A stretch of 64,000 nucleotides of DNA from Manihot esculenta (Eukaryota > Streptophyta > Magnoliopsida > Malpighiales > Euphorbiaceae): assembly GCF_001659605.2 (NCBI RefSeq), contig NC_035170.2, positions 8,129,001-8,193,000 of the forward strand, given 5' to 3'. This document shows, piece after piece, positions 35,440-47,504 of the stretch (position 1 is the first letter of the stretch; each line of letters begins with the position of its first letter). Both the position numbers and the translations under genes were made by a program. The notes below the pieces were generated by a model, which had not been told where the DNA came from, made no database searches, and saw only the letters and a list, made by a program, of their open reading frames with translations.

Positions 35440-35920
35440 CGGGTGGGTGAAAAAGGTTTAAATATTTAAGCTAATTCATATTGGATTTTGTTGGGTTGAT
35501 TTAAAATTAAATTAAATGAAATAAATTATAAATTAAAATTTTATTTTTTATAAAAATTAAACAGAATTAATTTTAATTTAAAATTAAATCAATTTAATTT
35601 AATTAGATTCAATTCAATTTGATTAATTTAAATTTTTAATAATTTTTTATTTTTTATATTTTATTTTTAATATTTTAAAATTTAATTAAAATATTTAATC
35701 ATGTCTCTATATTATTAAAAATAATATATTATTATCACTATAGATTAAATTCGATTTTTTCCAATTAAAATCAAATCAAACTCAAATAATTGAAATTTTT
35801 AAAATTAAAAATCGAATCGAACCGAAAAAAATAAAAAATCAAATCAAATTTTTAAATTAATTCAATTCGATTAATTTTTTTTAATTTTTTTTATTAAACG
35901 GAATACTACTCACTCCTATT
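35440..35920. repeat. AT-rich dispersed repeat, copy 1
   Basis: Long runs of AATTAAATTAAAT phrases ending in AATCGAATCGAACCG. The middle (ATTTTTAATAATTTTTTATT ... AAAATTTAATT) recurs at 38061 and 38326. No ORF; probably a decayed MITE-like repeat. Confidence 0.5.
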
Positions 35921-36458
35921 CATAATCAACATTTTAAAAATTTTATAAAAAAAATAAAATTTTAAATTTATTGCAATAATATTTTTTAAACTTGTGGAAA
36001 TAATAATAAAAAGATAAAATTTAATTTTAAAAAAATAATTATAATTTATTTCTTAAGATATATGGTCTATTAATTTTAAGTTTTATTATTTAAAAATAGG
36101 ATTTTATTTTGTTATCATTTTAACTTTTATTAATTTTTAGTGTATATATATATAAAGAGTGAATGAGAACAACTAACGAAATTGATAAAAGTTATATTAT
36201 TGAAATTAAAATATTTAATTTAAAAATGATTTCATTAATCAAACAAAATCCTATATTAAAATTTTCTGTTAATGTTTTAAATTTTAATTTAATTTTTTTA
36301 GCTTGTAATCAATTGAAAATTTTTAATTTTATTATTCAAGATTAATTTAATACAAATTTTGTCTTATAACCTGAATATTAAATGCTATTCTGAATTATTA
36401 TTATTATTTATTTATTTTATCATTTCATAAAAATAAGTTTATAGTTATTCTCATACAA
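35921..36458. other. AT-rich intergenic sequence
   Basis: Very AT-rich, no gene or recognisable repeat; ORFs are low-complexity Ile/Asn/Lys/Phe. Confidence 0.35.
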
Positions 36459-37064
36459 TTTTCAAAGATATTTTTCCTGAACAAACTATTTTATTTTAAA
36501 TTAATTTTGACATTAATAAATTTTATTTTTTTAATTAAATAATATAATAGAGATATATTAAGAAATTAATAAATAAGTTATTATCAAAATAATCTAATTT
36601 TTATAAAAAAATATTTTTTAAATACAAGTTATTTACTGTAAATAAATAAAAATTAATATTTTTTATAATTAGATAAATTACAATTTATTTACTATAAATA
36701 TTGATGCCATAAATATTGATATCATTATAATTTTTATTTTTTTACCATATACCTTAGTTTATTTTCAAAGATATTTTTCCTGAACAAACTATTTTATTTT
36801 AAATTAATTTTGACATTAATAAATTTTATTTTTTTAATTAAATAATATAATAGAGATATATTAAGAAATTAATAAATAAGTTATTATCAAAATAATCTAA
36901 TTTTTATAAAAAAATATTTTTTAAATACAAGTTATTTACTGTAAATAAATAAAAATTAATATTTTTTATAATTAGATAAATTACAATTTATTTACTATAA
37001 ATATTGATGCCATAAATATTGATATCATTATAATTTTTATTTTTTTACCATATACCTTAGTTTA
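36459..37064. repeat. Tandem duplication, two 303-bp copies that look identical
   Basis: Copies at 36459-36761 and 36762-37064, each from TTTTCAAAGATATTTTTCC to CATATACCTTAGTTTA. I found no difference reading them side by side, in a region where other repeats are heavily diverged. Confidence 0.9.
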
Positions 37065-37920
37065 TCGCTTAATTTTTAAAATAAATTAACCATAAAAAAA
37101 ATGTTAAAATCTTTTTTTTATGAAATAAAGACTGAAAATTAAAAAAATAGAATCTGAAACCTCTCAAATTTATTCATATACACTTAATATCTAAATCCGT
37201 ACCACCTCTATTTTTTTATCCATCGTTTTAAGAGTTTTTTTTATTTCTAAATAAATATTATTTTATAATTTTAATAATTCATTAAATATATTTATCTGAT
37301 TTACCATTTAATAAATTGGGTATTTATAAAACATTAATTAAATTCATTTTTATTTATATAGACATTTGAATTGAAGAATAATATAATTTTTTTTTTATTT
37401 TTGTTAAAATTTAATATATTTATTATTCTGCTTAATGTTAAACGATAATAAAAAAACAAAGAAATTAATTAACATTAAAATCTATACAATATTCTCAATC
37501 ATTAATTAATTAATTGATACTTCTTCCGAAGACTAAAAAAATGATTGTTTTATTTTATTTTTATAAATTTTAATTGTAAATTTATTTCAATACCCTTAAT
37601 ATTAATTAATAATGAATTTATACTTTTTATAAATTATTGGTAAAATTTAATATTAATAAGAGTAAAATAGTAATAAAAAAATACATTGGCTTTGAAATTT
37701 TAAAATATTTTAAATTTAAATGAAATAATTTTTTTAAAAAATTTAAAATTAAATAGAACGGTGAAAATAATAATAATAATAATTCATTTAATATAAAAAA
37801 AAATATTTTCCAACTCCACAATCACACATTTAATGAAGTCCTGTAGTTTAGGACGTTTGTTTTCTTATTAAAATAAATTCAAGTGGCAAAACTAGAGCTT
37901 TATACTGTATCACGACACAA
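37065..37920. other. AT-rich intergenic sequence
   Basis: No gene. Short poly-A/T runs and a (TAA)n run near 37768-37782. Confidence 0.35.
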
Positions 37921-38640
37921 GTTAGCATTCGGTTTAAAATTAAATTGAATTAAATAAATTAAAAATTAAAATTTTAATATTTAAAAAATTAAATTAAATT
38001 GATTTTATTAAAAAATTAAATTGAATCAAACTAATCTGATTTAATTTAATTCAATTTGATTTGTTCGATTTAAATTTTTAATAAATTTTTTTATTTTTTA
38101 CATTTTATTTTTAATATTTTAAAATTTAATTGAAATATTTTAACTTTAATATGATTTAATCTTTCAATATTATTATTATTATTAATCGATTTAATTTGAT
38201 TTTTTTTAATTTTTTTTATGAAAACCAAACCTAAATAATCAAAATTTATAAAATTAAAAATCAAATCGAACTGATTTTGATTAGAAATCAAATCGAATTG
38301 AACCGATCTGATTCAGTTTAATTGATCGGTTTAAATTTATAATAAATTTTTTATTTTTTACACTTTATTTTTAGTATTTTAAAATTTAATTGAAATATTT
38401 TAACTTTAATATGATCTAATCTCTCACTGTTATTGAAAATAATATACTATTATTACTAATCAATTCGTTTGATTTTTTTAATTTTTTCTTATCAAAATTG
38501 AAACGAACCGAAATAATCGAAATTTTTAAAATTAAAAACTAAATCAAACTGTAATAAATAAAAAATCAATTTAAATTTTTAAATTAATTCGGTTCGATCG
38601 ACTTTTTCTATTTAAATCAAATACTGTCTACCCCTAAATA
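37921..38640. repeat. AT-rich dispersed repeat, copies 2 and 3
   Basis: The block from GTTCGATTTAAATTTTTAAT (38061) recurs with changes at 38326 (GATCGGTTTAAATTTATAAT), about 265 bases on. Both match part of 35600-35860. The edges carry CATTCGGTTT (37926) and CTACCCCTAAA (38629). Confidence 0.5.
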
Positions 38641-39190
38641 TTACGGTCATAAAAACAGTAATTTTAAAGGTCTTCTCTCGCCTTCGTTATCAAATTTCTT
38701 CCAATCGTATTTTATGTCAGTTTAAAAATTTTAAAAATGTAATCAATAAATTTTATTTTAAAAATTTATTTTTATAAAATTAGCAGTTGCATAAATTAAG
38801 CGATTTAATAGTTGTATTACAGTCATATAATACAATTTTATATCATTTTATACATTTAATATTCTTTATTTTAACAGTACACTTTTAAGCTGTGAGACAT
38901 TTAATAGCTTTCTTCGAAATCTTCTTCTTGAAATCCTGAAGAATTAAAGAAGAAAAACATATGTAAACAAAATGAGCTTTTAATAAGAAAACATTACCAT
39001 TTTGTTTGGAATGCTTTTTTTACCAAAAACAAATTTCTCAATAAAATTTAATTTATTTTTATTTATAAAAATAAATTCTTTATTTGAAATAAATTTTAAA
39101 ATAATAAAAATTTAAATAAATTCTTTTATTTTAAATAAATTAATAATAAATCAAATTAATTTAATTTCTTTATCATTTTTATTATTTTAA
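38641..39190. other. AT-rich intergenic sequence
   Basis: No gene or clear repeat seen. Confidence 0.3.
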
Positions 39191-39575
39191 ACCAAATATA
39201 AATACATATTCTTTTTAATAATAATTTCTTTTTTTAAAATAGAGGTTGGGAGAGTCAAACCTTAGACCTCTCAAGACTACAAAAATGCAAGCCTCGGAGT
39301 GCTTTTAATAATAACTATAATATTTTAGAGCATTCAAAAACCCTTTACTGGATAAACTTTTGAGACTAAAAGAGGTCTCTAGAGCGGCGCGTGGTTCAGG
39401 TTCTATGCACGTGAGGTGGTCTAGGCTATCATGCGCTGGGCCATTCGCGCCGGGTCACTAGCCCAAGCACGAGTGCTCTAGACAATAGTCCTAGACACTT
39501 GTGCTATGGCCACATGCTTAAGCGTCTACACCCTTAGACCACAAGTCCAAGCATGCAACCTAAAGCCTCTGTGAC
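39191..39575. other. GC-richer island in AT-rich DNA
   Basis: Around 39370-39570 the sequence turns GC-rich (GCGGCGCG, GCCGGGTC, repeated TAGACCAC/TAGACAC phrases). No ORF on either strand. It is probably a scrap of an old repeat; I do not recognise the family. Confidence 0.3.
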
Positions 39576-40050
39576 CAGGGCTGTGCAATCGGTCGGTTCG
39601 GTTCGGAACCGAACCGAACCGAAAAAACTGAAAATCGAAGTATAAAAATATTAAAAACCGAAAAAATCTATTATAAAAATATAACCGAACCGAACCGATC
39701 GGTTCGGTTCAATTCGATTCGATTCAAACCGAAATTTGTAATTTTTTTTAATTTTCTACTTTTAATTTTAGTAGAATAATTTAACAAATATTTTACATAA
39801 ATTTATCAATAAATATTGTTTGAATACATAATAATAATACTTAAAAAATCCATAAAAATCCATATAAAATTTAAAAATATATATAAAATCAGTATTTCTA
39901 TGTATAAAATCGGTTTTTCGGTTTTTCGGTTATTTAACACGTTTAAACCGAACCGAACCGAACTGAAAACTGAATAAATTGAAAAATATTAATCGAACCG
40001 AACCGAACCATTAAACCGAAATTGATCAGTTCAGTTCGGTTTTTGTGTTA
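39576..40050. mobile_element. GGTTCGGTT/AACCGAACC inverted-repeat element (MITE-like)
   Basis: It opens GGGCTGTGCAATCGGTCGG, then alternates CGGTTCGGTTC and AACCGAACCGAACC at 39593-39715 and again at 39908-40040, with an AT-rich middle. This head-to-head structure without coding capacity fits a nonautonomous DNA transposon. Exact ends and target duplication were not resolved. Confidence 0.5.
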
Positions 40051-40614
40051 CTAATTTATTTTTTTACATTTATTTTGTTGTATGTATGCAGAAAAATAGT
40101 ATTATCATTCAGACTCTTCTTAAAATTATTACTACCGAGCAAAAAGTTAGAGTGAATGAGATAATTAATGAGTTGATTTTTTTAGAAATGGATCTTAAAT
40201 ATACTTAAATTGAATTAAATCGTCTAATTCATTTTATCATAAAAATAAATAGAAAGATGCAAGTTATTATTTGGGAAGGTTGTCTCTTATTAACGTTGAG
40301 AGATATAAAATTTTCAAAATAGTCTTACCCACTCCCAACATGAAAAAAATTTTGGATTTAACCTAGGAAAAGAGCAATAAGTCCTACAAATGCCTTAAAA
40401 TTTATTAGTTAATATACCAAATGGGTTACAAATAAGACGTCATGTTAGTTAGTAAGTATCTCAAGACTTAATAGTAGATTTATTTTTAAGCCGAAATTTT
40501 CTAGATTTGACCGTGATTTGAATAATATAGAAGATACTATACCCGATACTTGAAACTTCTATTATGGGAAAGAAGATCTATATCAGCTGTTGGGGTCTTA
40601 GATAATTTTTTTAG
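40051..40614. other. Non-coding stretch
   Basis: No domain recognised; a few short ORFs only. Confidence 0.3.
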
Positions 40615-41804
40615 GGAAATTTACAATTTAATCTCTGAGTATTGCTATTATTAACAAGTCAGTCCCTGTATTTTTAGAAACCTATTAAAACGTCCTTATC
40701 TTTTCTCACTGTCAACAAAATAGTCCTTCCGTCTATTTTTACCGTTAAAAATATAGTAAAAGACTAAATTACCCCCCATTATTTTCCTCATCCTCCTCCT
40801 CATCCTTCTCCTCCTCCTTCCTTTTCTTCTTCATCAATTCTTCCTCCTTCTGCTTCTTCTTTTGCTTCTTCTTCTCCTTCTGCTTCTCTTCTTCTTCTTC
40901 TTCTTCTTCTTCTTCTTCTTCTTCTTCTTCTTCTTCTTCTTCTTCTTCTTCTTCTTCTTCTTCTTCTTCTTCTTCTTCTTCTTCTTTTGCTTCTTCTTCT
41001 TTTTCTTCTTTTTCTTCTTTCTCTTCTTCTTCTTCTCCTTCTTCTCCTTCTTCTTCTTCTTCTTTTTCTTCTTTTTTTTCTTCTTTTTCTTCCTCATCTT
41101 CTCCTTCTTCTCCTTCTTCTCCTTCTTCTCCTTCTTCTTCTTTTTCTTCTTTTTCTTCTTTCTCTTCTTCTTCTCCTTCTTCTTCTTCTCCTTCTTCTTC
41201 TTTTTCTTCTTTTTCGAAGGAGGAGGAGGAGGAGGAGGAGAAAAGAAAAGATAGGGACTATTTCGTTGACAAAAAGAAACAATAAGGACATTTTAATAGA
41301 TGTGAGAAAAGATAGGGACTATTTTGTTGACAAATAGAAACGATATGGACGTTTTAATACATTTCTAAAAATATAGGGAGGGACGATTTCGTTGACGAAA
41401 AGAAACGATGATGAATGATTATTTCGTTGATGGAAAGAAACGATAAGGACGTTTTAATAGATATGAGAAAAGATAGGGACTATTTTATTGACGAAAAGAA
41501 ATGATAAAGATGTTTTAATAGATATTGAAAAAGATAAAAACATTTTAATAGATTTTTGAAAATGTAAGGACTAACTTGTTAATAATAACAATATCCAAGG
41601 ACTAAATAAATGATTTTATTTGAGGGTAAATTTTGATTTTAAAAATTTTCTCTCTCCTCCTTTATCTAATTTTAACAGAAAAGAGGACGGAAAGACTATT
41701 TCGTTGACGGAAAGAAAATATAAGGATATTTTAATAAGTTTCTAAAAATACAGGGACTGACTAGTTAATAATGGCAATACTCAGGGACTAAATTGTAAAT
41801 CTCC
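40615..41804. mobile_element. Foldback (MULE-type) element around a CTT microsatellite
   Basis: The left arm (GGAAATTTACAATTTAATC, running to about 40745) is repeated in inverse at the right (minus strand from 41804: GGAGATTTACAATTTAGTC). The arms match over about 120 bp, including CAGTCCCTGTATTTTTAGAAA. Between them lie the CTT tract and several tandem copies of a GGGACTATTTYGTTGAC unit (41250-41520). An inner terminus-like copy (41560-41610) suggests repeated insertion or rearrangement. The flanks are T-runs, so a 9-bp target duplication cannot be judged. No transposase. Confidence 0.65.
40847..41215. repeat. (CTT)n microsatellite, imperfect
   Basis: CTT/TTC trinucleotides with scattered CTC and TTT changes, ending in TTCGAAGGAGG and then (GGA)n. 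It causes very long Lys/Arg or Phe/Leu ORFs that are not genes. Confidence 0.95.
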
Positions 41805-42369
41805 TTTTTTTTTATATAGTTTTAAGTTTGATTTTATCTTTTTATCATAGGAGGATTTAAGTTTTTTTTATTGACAGAAAAATAATGAATAATATTTTGT
41901 GATATTTTATGAATGTAAATAATATATTATTTTATTTTATAATTTATTTATCATTATTCTATAAACAGTTGATATCATGGGTTAATATTTTGTATGGATG
42001 GTATGTGTTACATATCATTATTAAATAATTTTTAAATTATACGTAATTTAAAGTATAAATCTTAGTATAATTAATTGTGTTAATTTTTTTCCAATACATT
42101 AAGATTTTAGACGATAATTAATTAAGAATATAGTGAATTTTCGATCCTAAATCTAATTTAGGATAATGATTAACATAATTAATTGCTATTAAGGTTAAGG
42201 TATATATGAACAAAACATTAACTAATGTGCATAAATTTTCTTAATCAAAATAAGAATTACATCTACATTTAAAAGCATTGTATCTAAACTTAATAAAGGA
42301 GAGAAGATGAATGGAAATAACTATGATATTTAAAAAAATCCAATATGTGCAAGAGGAAGAAAAGGTTCT
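41805..42369. other. AT-rich non-coding stretch
   Basis: No gene or family recognised. Confidence 0.3.
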
Positions 42370-43075
42370 AAAAACTCTTAACCTAGTCCTAGAAACACCA
42401 GAAGAATGTAACACGATCTAATATACGAGGGATTGTGAAGCTTATGATGCTTGGAAGAAAAAATAATTCAACTGTTTGCATTACCTTTCTTAGTAGTATG
42501 GATGATGGCGTGATGTGTGGGTTTAGAAAATATAAATTAGCTAAGAATATGTGGTAAGCACTAAAAGAGAAATTGGAGGACATATCAGTTGCCAAATTAA
42601 GAATTCTCACCATTAACTTTGATACTTACAAGAAATGTTATGATCATGATATGAGGAAATACCTTAACATTATCAATATGGTGAACGAGTTGAAGGATAC
42701 TGGTCATATTTTAATTAATGAATAAAAGTCTAAGTTGTTATACTCTCTTTACCTAATTTTGAGAATACATAAAAATATACCTGACCCACAATATTCATAT
42801 TAAGATTATAGAAGATGTTAAATGCCATATAGAGTTAGAAGAGAGCCATCTACAATTTAGTCAAATGAGTATATAAGTCTACAAGGCAAACTCTAGTTTC
42901 TAATATGGAAAAGGAACAAAGTGCAAGCATCAAGGTGGAAAAAAAGTAAAAGAGATACCAAAGTCTAACAAGAAATAATAAAAAACAAGAGAGAAGGACA
43001 AGAGTCATTTCAAGAAGAAAAAAAAAACATTGCAAATGTCAAATGTTTTAATCATGGTAATTATTGTGAGGATTT
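42370..43075 (+). pseudogene. Copia-type gag relic (UBN2-like)
   Basis: Short pieces in shifting plus-strand frames resemble the gag polyprotein of plant Copia elements: CEAYDAWKKK, then after a frameshift ITFLSSMDDGV, AKNMW-stop-ALKEKLED, LRILTINFDTYKK and INMVNELKDTGH. Near 43040 KCFNHGNYCEDF may be a decayed zinc knuckle. There are several stops and frameshifts and no LTRs alongside. The protein once packaged element RNA; this copy is long dead. Confidence 0.55.
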
Positions 43076-43619
43076 TAACGGTCGAGAAATACAATTCTCA
43101 CTAAGATAGAGAAGTAAGGAGTTGCTTCCCTAATTTTGAGGTAACTTAGATAAAACTATTTTATTTTAAAAAATTAAAAAATACTATCGTCTCAAAATAG
43201 AGTAAATAGATTTAAAGTTGTACTATGATAAATTAATTATTAATAATTTCGAATGAAGTTTACATTATGATATTGCTTTCTTGTATTTGATTAGAAAAAT
43301 TAAAATATTTTTTAGGAACACATTAGTCTCACCAATTAGAGATGAATTAAATACAAGTCTAAATAATTTGTCCCTTGAGTAAATTTAGACTATATTTATT
43401 TATTGTATTTTTATTTTAAAAACTCATTTAAAAAAGATAAAATTATTATTATTTAATTATTATTATAAAAAAGAGATGAGTCTAGTATTTTCCTTATCGG
43501 CATCAATTTAGGTATCGACAACACTTTAATTTCAAACTCTATTTACTTATCAGGCCGTAAAATTAGCAGATCGTCTGAAAAATATTAAGAAACTCTCTAA
43601 CCACACGGGCATTGAATTT
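43076..43619. other. AT-rich non-coding stretch
   Basis: No gene seen. It contains a small direct phrase repeat (TTATTATTATTTAATT). Confidence 0.3.
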
Positions 43620-44720
43620 TAAGGCTGTGCAATAGTCAGTTCGGTTTCGAATTGAACCAAATTAAAAAAATTAAAAAATCGAAAAGAGAAATTTTAAAGA
43701 CCGAAACCAAATTAAATATAGATGGAATCGAGTTAAAACGAACCGATTTTTTTTTGTTTGGTCCATCAGTTTACTCCAAATTTTAGAGAATGTTGCAATA
43801 CCATTACTTTTCAGAGTAAAAGATGCCCAATATCAATCAATAATTCATTTCCCAAATCACCCAACACAGTTCACAAATCATCCATAGCAAAATTTTATTT
43901 CATATATTCGGTAAATACCCAAATCATATTACAAACTCAAATAAATAATTACCATTACAGGAGATCAATAACAAATTAACAACCAAAATTTTAAGAACAA
44001 CATATAAAAGTAAAAATCCCGTAAATTTACAAAGAAATATGAAGTTTTTGAATCTACTAAATTCTGAATCAAACCATTCAAAATTTGCTTGCAAATCTAG
44101 AAGCTTGAAGAACAAAAGAAGAAGCAGCACGAGAAAGTGAGGATCTGTGTGTAGAAGAACTGAAGCAGAAGCGTCGTTCACTTTCTTGAGGTCTGAGGGT
44201 CTTATTTACAGGAAGAAGTAACAACATTGTTCCCTTCGTTTATGGAAAGAAGGCACAAATAATGGTGAGCAACCATCCCCTTGCAAATGGAACTGATGGA
44301 AAGAGGGAAAGCAGAGTACGAGAAGAAGCTTGGGTAAGGATGGATAAGGATGGGTCTCTTGTGTCGTTCAGAGAAAGAGAGGGAGAGTGTCGTTCAAAGA
44401 AAGAGAGGGAGAGCAGAGTATGAGAAGAAGTTGGGTTTCTGTCGTTCAGAGAGAGAGAGGGAGAGAATAGGAGAGGAAGGGGCGGCTACACAAATTGAGG
44501 GGGTTTAGGGTTTCTTTAAGATGGATATATATACCCATACGGTCGGTTTGGTTCTTTCCTTTGATTTCGGTTAATTAACGGAACTAAACTAAAAATTGAA
44601 AAATTTTAAAAATAATAACTGAATCAAACTGAATGAACCAAATAACCGAACTGAATGTTTTGATTTGATTCGGTTTGATTTGATTTTCAGTTAAAACCGA
44701 AAAGTGAACACCCCTACCTA
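43620..44720. mobile_element. Second GGTTCGGTT-type element with a unique-looking interior
   Basis: The left edge (GGCTGTGCAATAGTCAG, then TTCGGTTTCGAATTGAACC) matches the edge at 39583. The right edge is the inverted form (GATTCGGTTTGATTTG, GAAAAGTGAACACCCCTA). The 0.8-kb interior is not AT-repeat-like: it has balanced composition, GAGAGAGAGGGAGAG runs (44395-44470) and CGTTCA(G/A)AGA repeats. No intact ORF; it may be a captured fragment of host upstream sequence. Confidence 0.45.
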
Positions 44721-44724
44721 ATTT

Positions 44725-44874
44725 GTCCCCTCGAAAAACTACATCTTATCCATCTTGTCCTCTAAACCTAACTACCTTATCTCTGCAGTCCAAGGTAGCA
44801 CCATGAGTAAAGAGCCAATCCATCTCTAGTGTGACATCAAAATCAGTCAAATATAGAACCACAATGTAACGACC
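44725..44874 (-). pseudogene. Ty3/gypsy protease-RT linker relic, downstream part
   Basis: Minus strand in one frame: VVLYLTDFDVTLEMDWLFTH, then GATLDCRDKVVRFRGQDG, a stop, and DVVFRGDKL. This is the conserved segment between protease and RT of Ty3/gypsy pol (usual form DFDVILGMDWL ... DC ... F). The motif GMDWL has become EMDWL. The upstream coding part lies at 46964-47110, separated by a solo LTR. Confidence 0.65.
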
Positions 44875-46963
44875 CGGAAATCGGACCGCTACCGGCGCTA
44901 GGATTCAGATTGACTTAAGGTCGCCGGAACCCATAGCAAGCCTAACATACATCCTGTTATACCTGATAAATCCCATACATGATCATACATTTTCATAAAA
45001 ACTTTAAACTTTTCATTTACCAAGCTTGACCTGTACATGCACCATACTATATACATAAGAACCCCATACTAAAGCGCTCATCAAATGCTCTAGTTGGGTC
45101 AACATTACATACATCAAGCTTGGTTCAACATATATCATCAATAAAACATTTCATAAAGATCATGTACAATAGGGATTAACCATACATTAGGGCCAAGCAC
45201 AATACTAAACCATGAAACATTTCTCTACATTACATTACATTTTACCATTTCACATTACATGTCCACTACTAATCTATTACACTTAACACAATTTTCAACC
45301 TTGACGACTTCCTGGTCTATCCTGAACCTGCAAACCTGGGGGTTAGGGGAAATGGGTGAGCTACTAAAGCCCAGTGAGCAGAACAATAAAACAATTTTAA
45401 TAACATATACCTTCATGAAATGCATCACATCACAAACAATTCATATCAAGGATAGATTTGTCGTCACTAACTCTCTACATATCCAATTGTGCCAGGGGCG
45501 TAGAATGGGCCTCACTGGTCTTTCTCTCACATCGTGCCAGGGGCATAGAATGGGCCTCACTGGACTTCCATACCGTATCATAACATATCATATCGAGGGC
45601 TAGTGGGTCACCCAAAATCCATCCACATCAACAATAAATAATGCAATGCGTCATATTCGTGAATTCTAATACAACAACCTATAAACATGGCAATTGTGAT
45701 GCATGAACATGCTTAAGAATTTAGTTGCTTTGAAATAAAATAGAGTTGTGTTTTACTCACCTTTGGTTGATACTCAACTGACTCTGGAGCAGCTAACTCA
45801 CTGCTGATCACCTCGGTTCCTCAGGTCCGATCCTACATAGGTGGACTCAAATGAGGGACCAAACATACTTTATAAGGACTCTAAACACCTCCCCAAAAAT
45901 CCCCTAAAACATCATAAATATGCATGAAAAAACATGCAAAGGAAGGCTGGACATGGGACTTTCGACGACAGGTTCGGCGGCCGAAGGTCCCTACAGATCC
46001 GAAAGTCAGGCACTTTCGGAGGCAAGGTTCGGAGGCCGAAAGTCACAACCTTCGGGGGCAGGTTCGGCGACTGAAACTTCCCTCCAGAGCCGAAAGTCCA
46101 AACTTTTGGGGGCGAGTTTAGGCAGCCTAAACTGCCTCCTCTGGTAGGTTCGGCGGCCGAACCTTGCTTCGGCGGCCGAACCTGGATCCTTCTGGGTGGC
46201 AGAACCCGATTCTGCCATCACCATCTTGCCTCCCAAAACCCTCCAAACTCAAACTCAACACTCGAAAGCATGCATAAACACATTTTCAAGCATAAAGGGG
46301 CTTAAAACTAGCCTAAACCCCAACAAACATCAACATTTATCATTTAACTAACATAAATCCTAACATTTTATTACTAGCCTAAACATGCATCAAAACCCTT
46401 AACCCCTTCTTAAAACTTACTTAAAACATCATAAAGACGTGGATCTACACTTACCTTTTGAAGATCGAGAGGAGATGCGATCCCAAACTCGGAGATATGG
46501 AGGAACGAGCTCCGGGGGTCTCCAAGCTTCAAAACTTTGATCTTTAGCTCAAAAATCTTCAAAACAAAGTAAAACTCATAAAAAACTTGAAGGGATTGAA
46601 GGAAAACATGAAATCAACCATGGGAGGGCGAAATCTCATCTATGCCCGAAAATAGAGAGAGAAAACTCACCGATTTTCGGACATGGGGCCTTTTATAGGT
46701 GGCTGGCCAGACCACCTTCGGGGGCCAAAGGTGCTTCCACAAGAGCCCAATGTTCGGCGGCCGAACCTGGGTTTTTCCTCCATGGATTTTTCTTTCAAAA
46801 CTCAATTTCTTTCTTCATTAAAACCATAAAAACATATACAAACATTTTAGAAAACTTTTATTTTACCCTTCTAGAAGGCTCCGACATCCGAGAATTCCGG
46901 ATTCCAACGGAGATTTCGCCGGAAGGTAGGAATTGCGATGCCGGGGTTTAACCGGGTATTACA
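44875..46963 (-). mobile_element. Solo LTR E of the palindrome-rich family
   Basis: TGTAACGACCCGG at the left, CCGGGTATTACA at the right, 5-bp duplication CACAA at 44870-44874 and 46964-46968. No PBS or PPT adjoins. It is inserted in a gypsy pol relic whose reading frame is continuous across the excised site. TATA box near 46689; palindrome clusters around 45970-46190 and 46750. Confidence 0.93.
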
Positions 46964-47110
46964 CACAAGGTCTGTTGGAAGGCATCTGTTCTCAACTACA
47001 ACTGGATTGAACCAACAGACTGACTTAGTCAAAGACGGATCACACTTGGATCCACTAACCTAAAGAGGACACTCGAGCCTATAAGATATCAAACCCAATC
47101 TGTATACGAC
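46964..47110 (-). pseudogene. Ty3/gypsy protease relic, upstream part
   Basis: Minus-strand reading (about 47100 down to 46969) gives stretches such as CDPSLTKSV and ENRCLPTDL that run into VVLYLTDFDV across the solo LTR. No full active-site motif is kept. Same ancient pol relic as 44725-44874. Confidence 0.5.
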
Positions 47111-47254
47111 CCTTGGAGAAATAAAAGAATGAGAGGAATCATGGTATGTAAGAGAATACATATCAAAACATCCAATAGTGAATTTATCTAACACCACAAT
47201 GTTTGATGTGTTAGCCTCTTACTGTGTCAATATTTCTGGTTTATCTCCTTTTGA

Positions 47255-47470
47255 TGTTTCAAATTCGAGGATGAATCTTTTGAGGAGGGAGGAGATGATG
47301 CAAATATGGGAGATAAGCACCTAAGCAATGGAGCAAACATGAATATCACATTACCTCCTGGACCCATAACAAGAGCACGTGCAAATAAAATCAAAGCATC
47401 GCTTTAACCCCTAGTACAACAAGTTGTTCACGAAGGAATGAACGCATGCGAGGAAAAACCGAAGTTCGTG
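47255..47470 (+). pseudogene. Ty3/gypsy pol C-terminal tail
   Basis: The plus strand reads FEDESFEEGGDDA, then LPPGPITRARANKIKASL, stop, PLVQQVVHEGMNACEE. The PGPITRARAKKI pattern is the usual end of pol in several plant gypsy lineages; the purine-rich GAGGAGGGAGGAGATGATG also looks like a PPT. It runs opposite to the protease relic next to it, so it is a different element. Confidence 0.5.
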
Positions 47471-47504
47471 ACACATGAAAATCCATAAAATAAAGCGTTC
47501 ATGA

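Noticed and set aside
40834..41337. Long ORFs of poly-Lys/Arg (minus) and poly-Phe/Leu (plus)
   Set aside because: They are translations of the imperfect CTT microsatellite; no start context, domain or normal composition.
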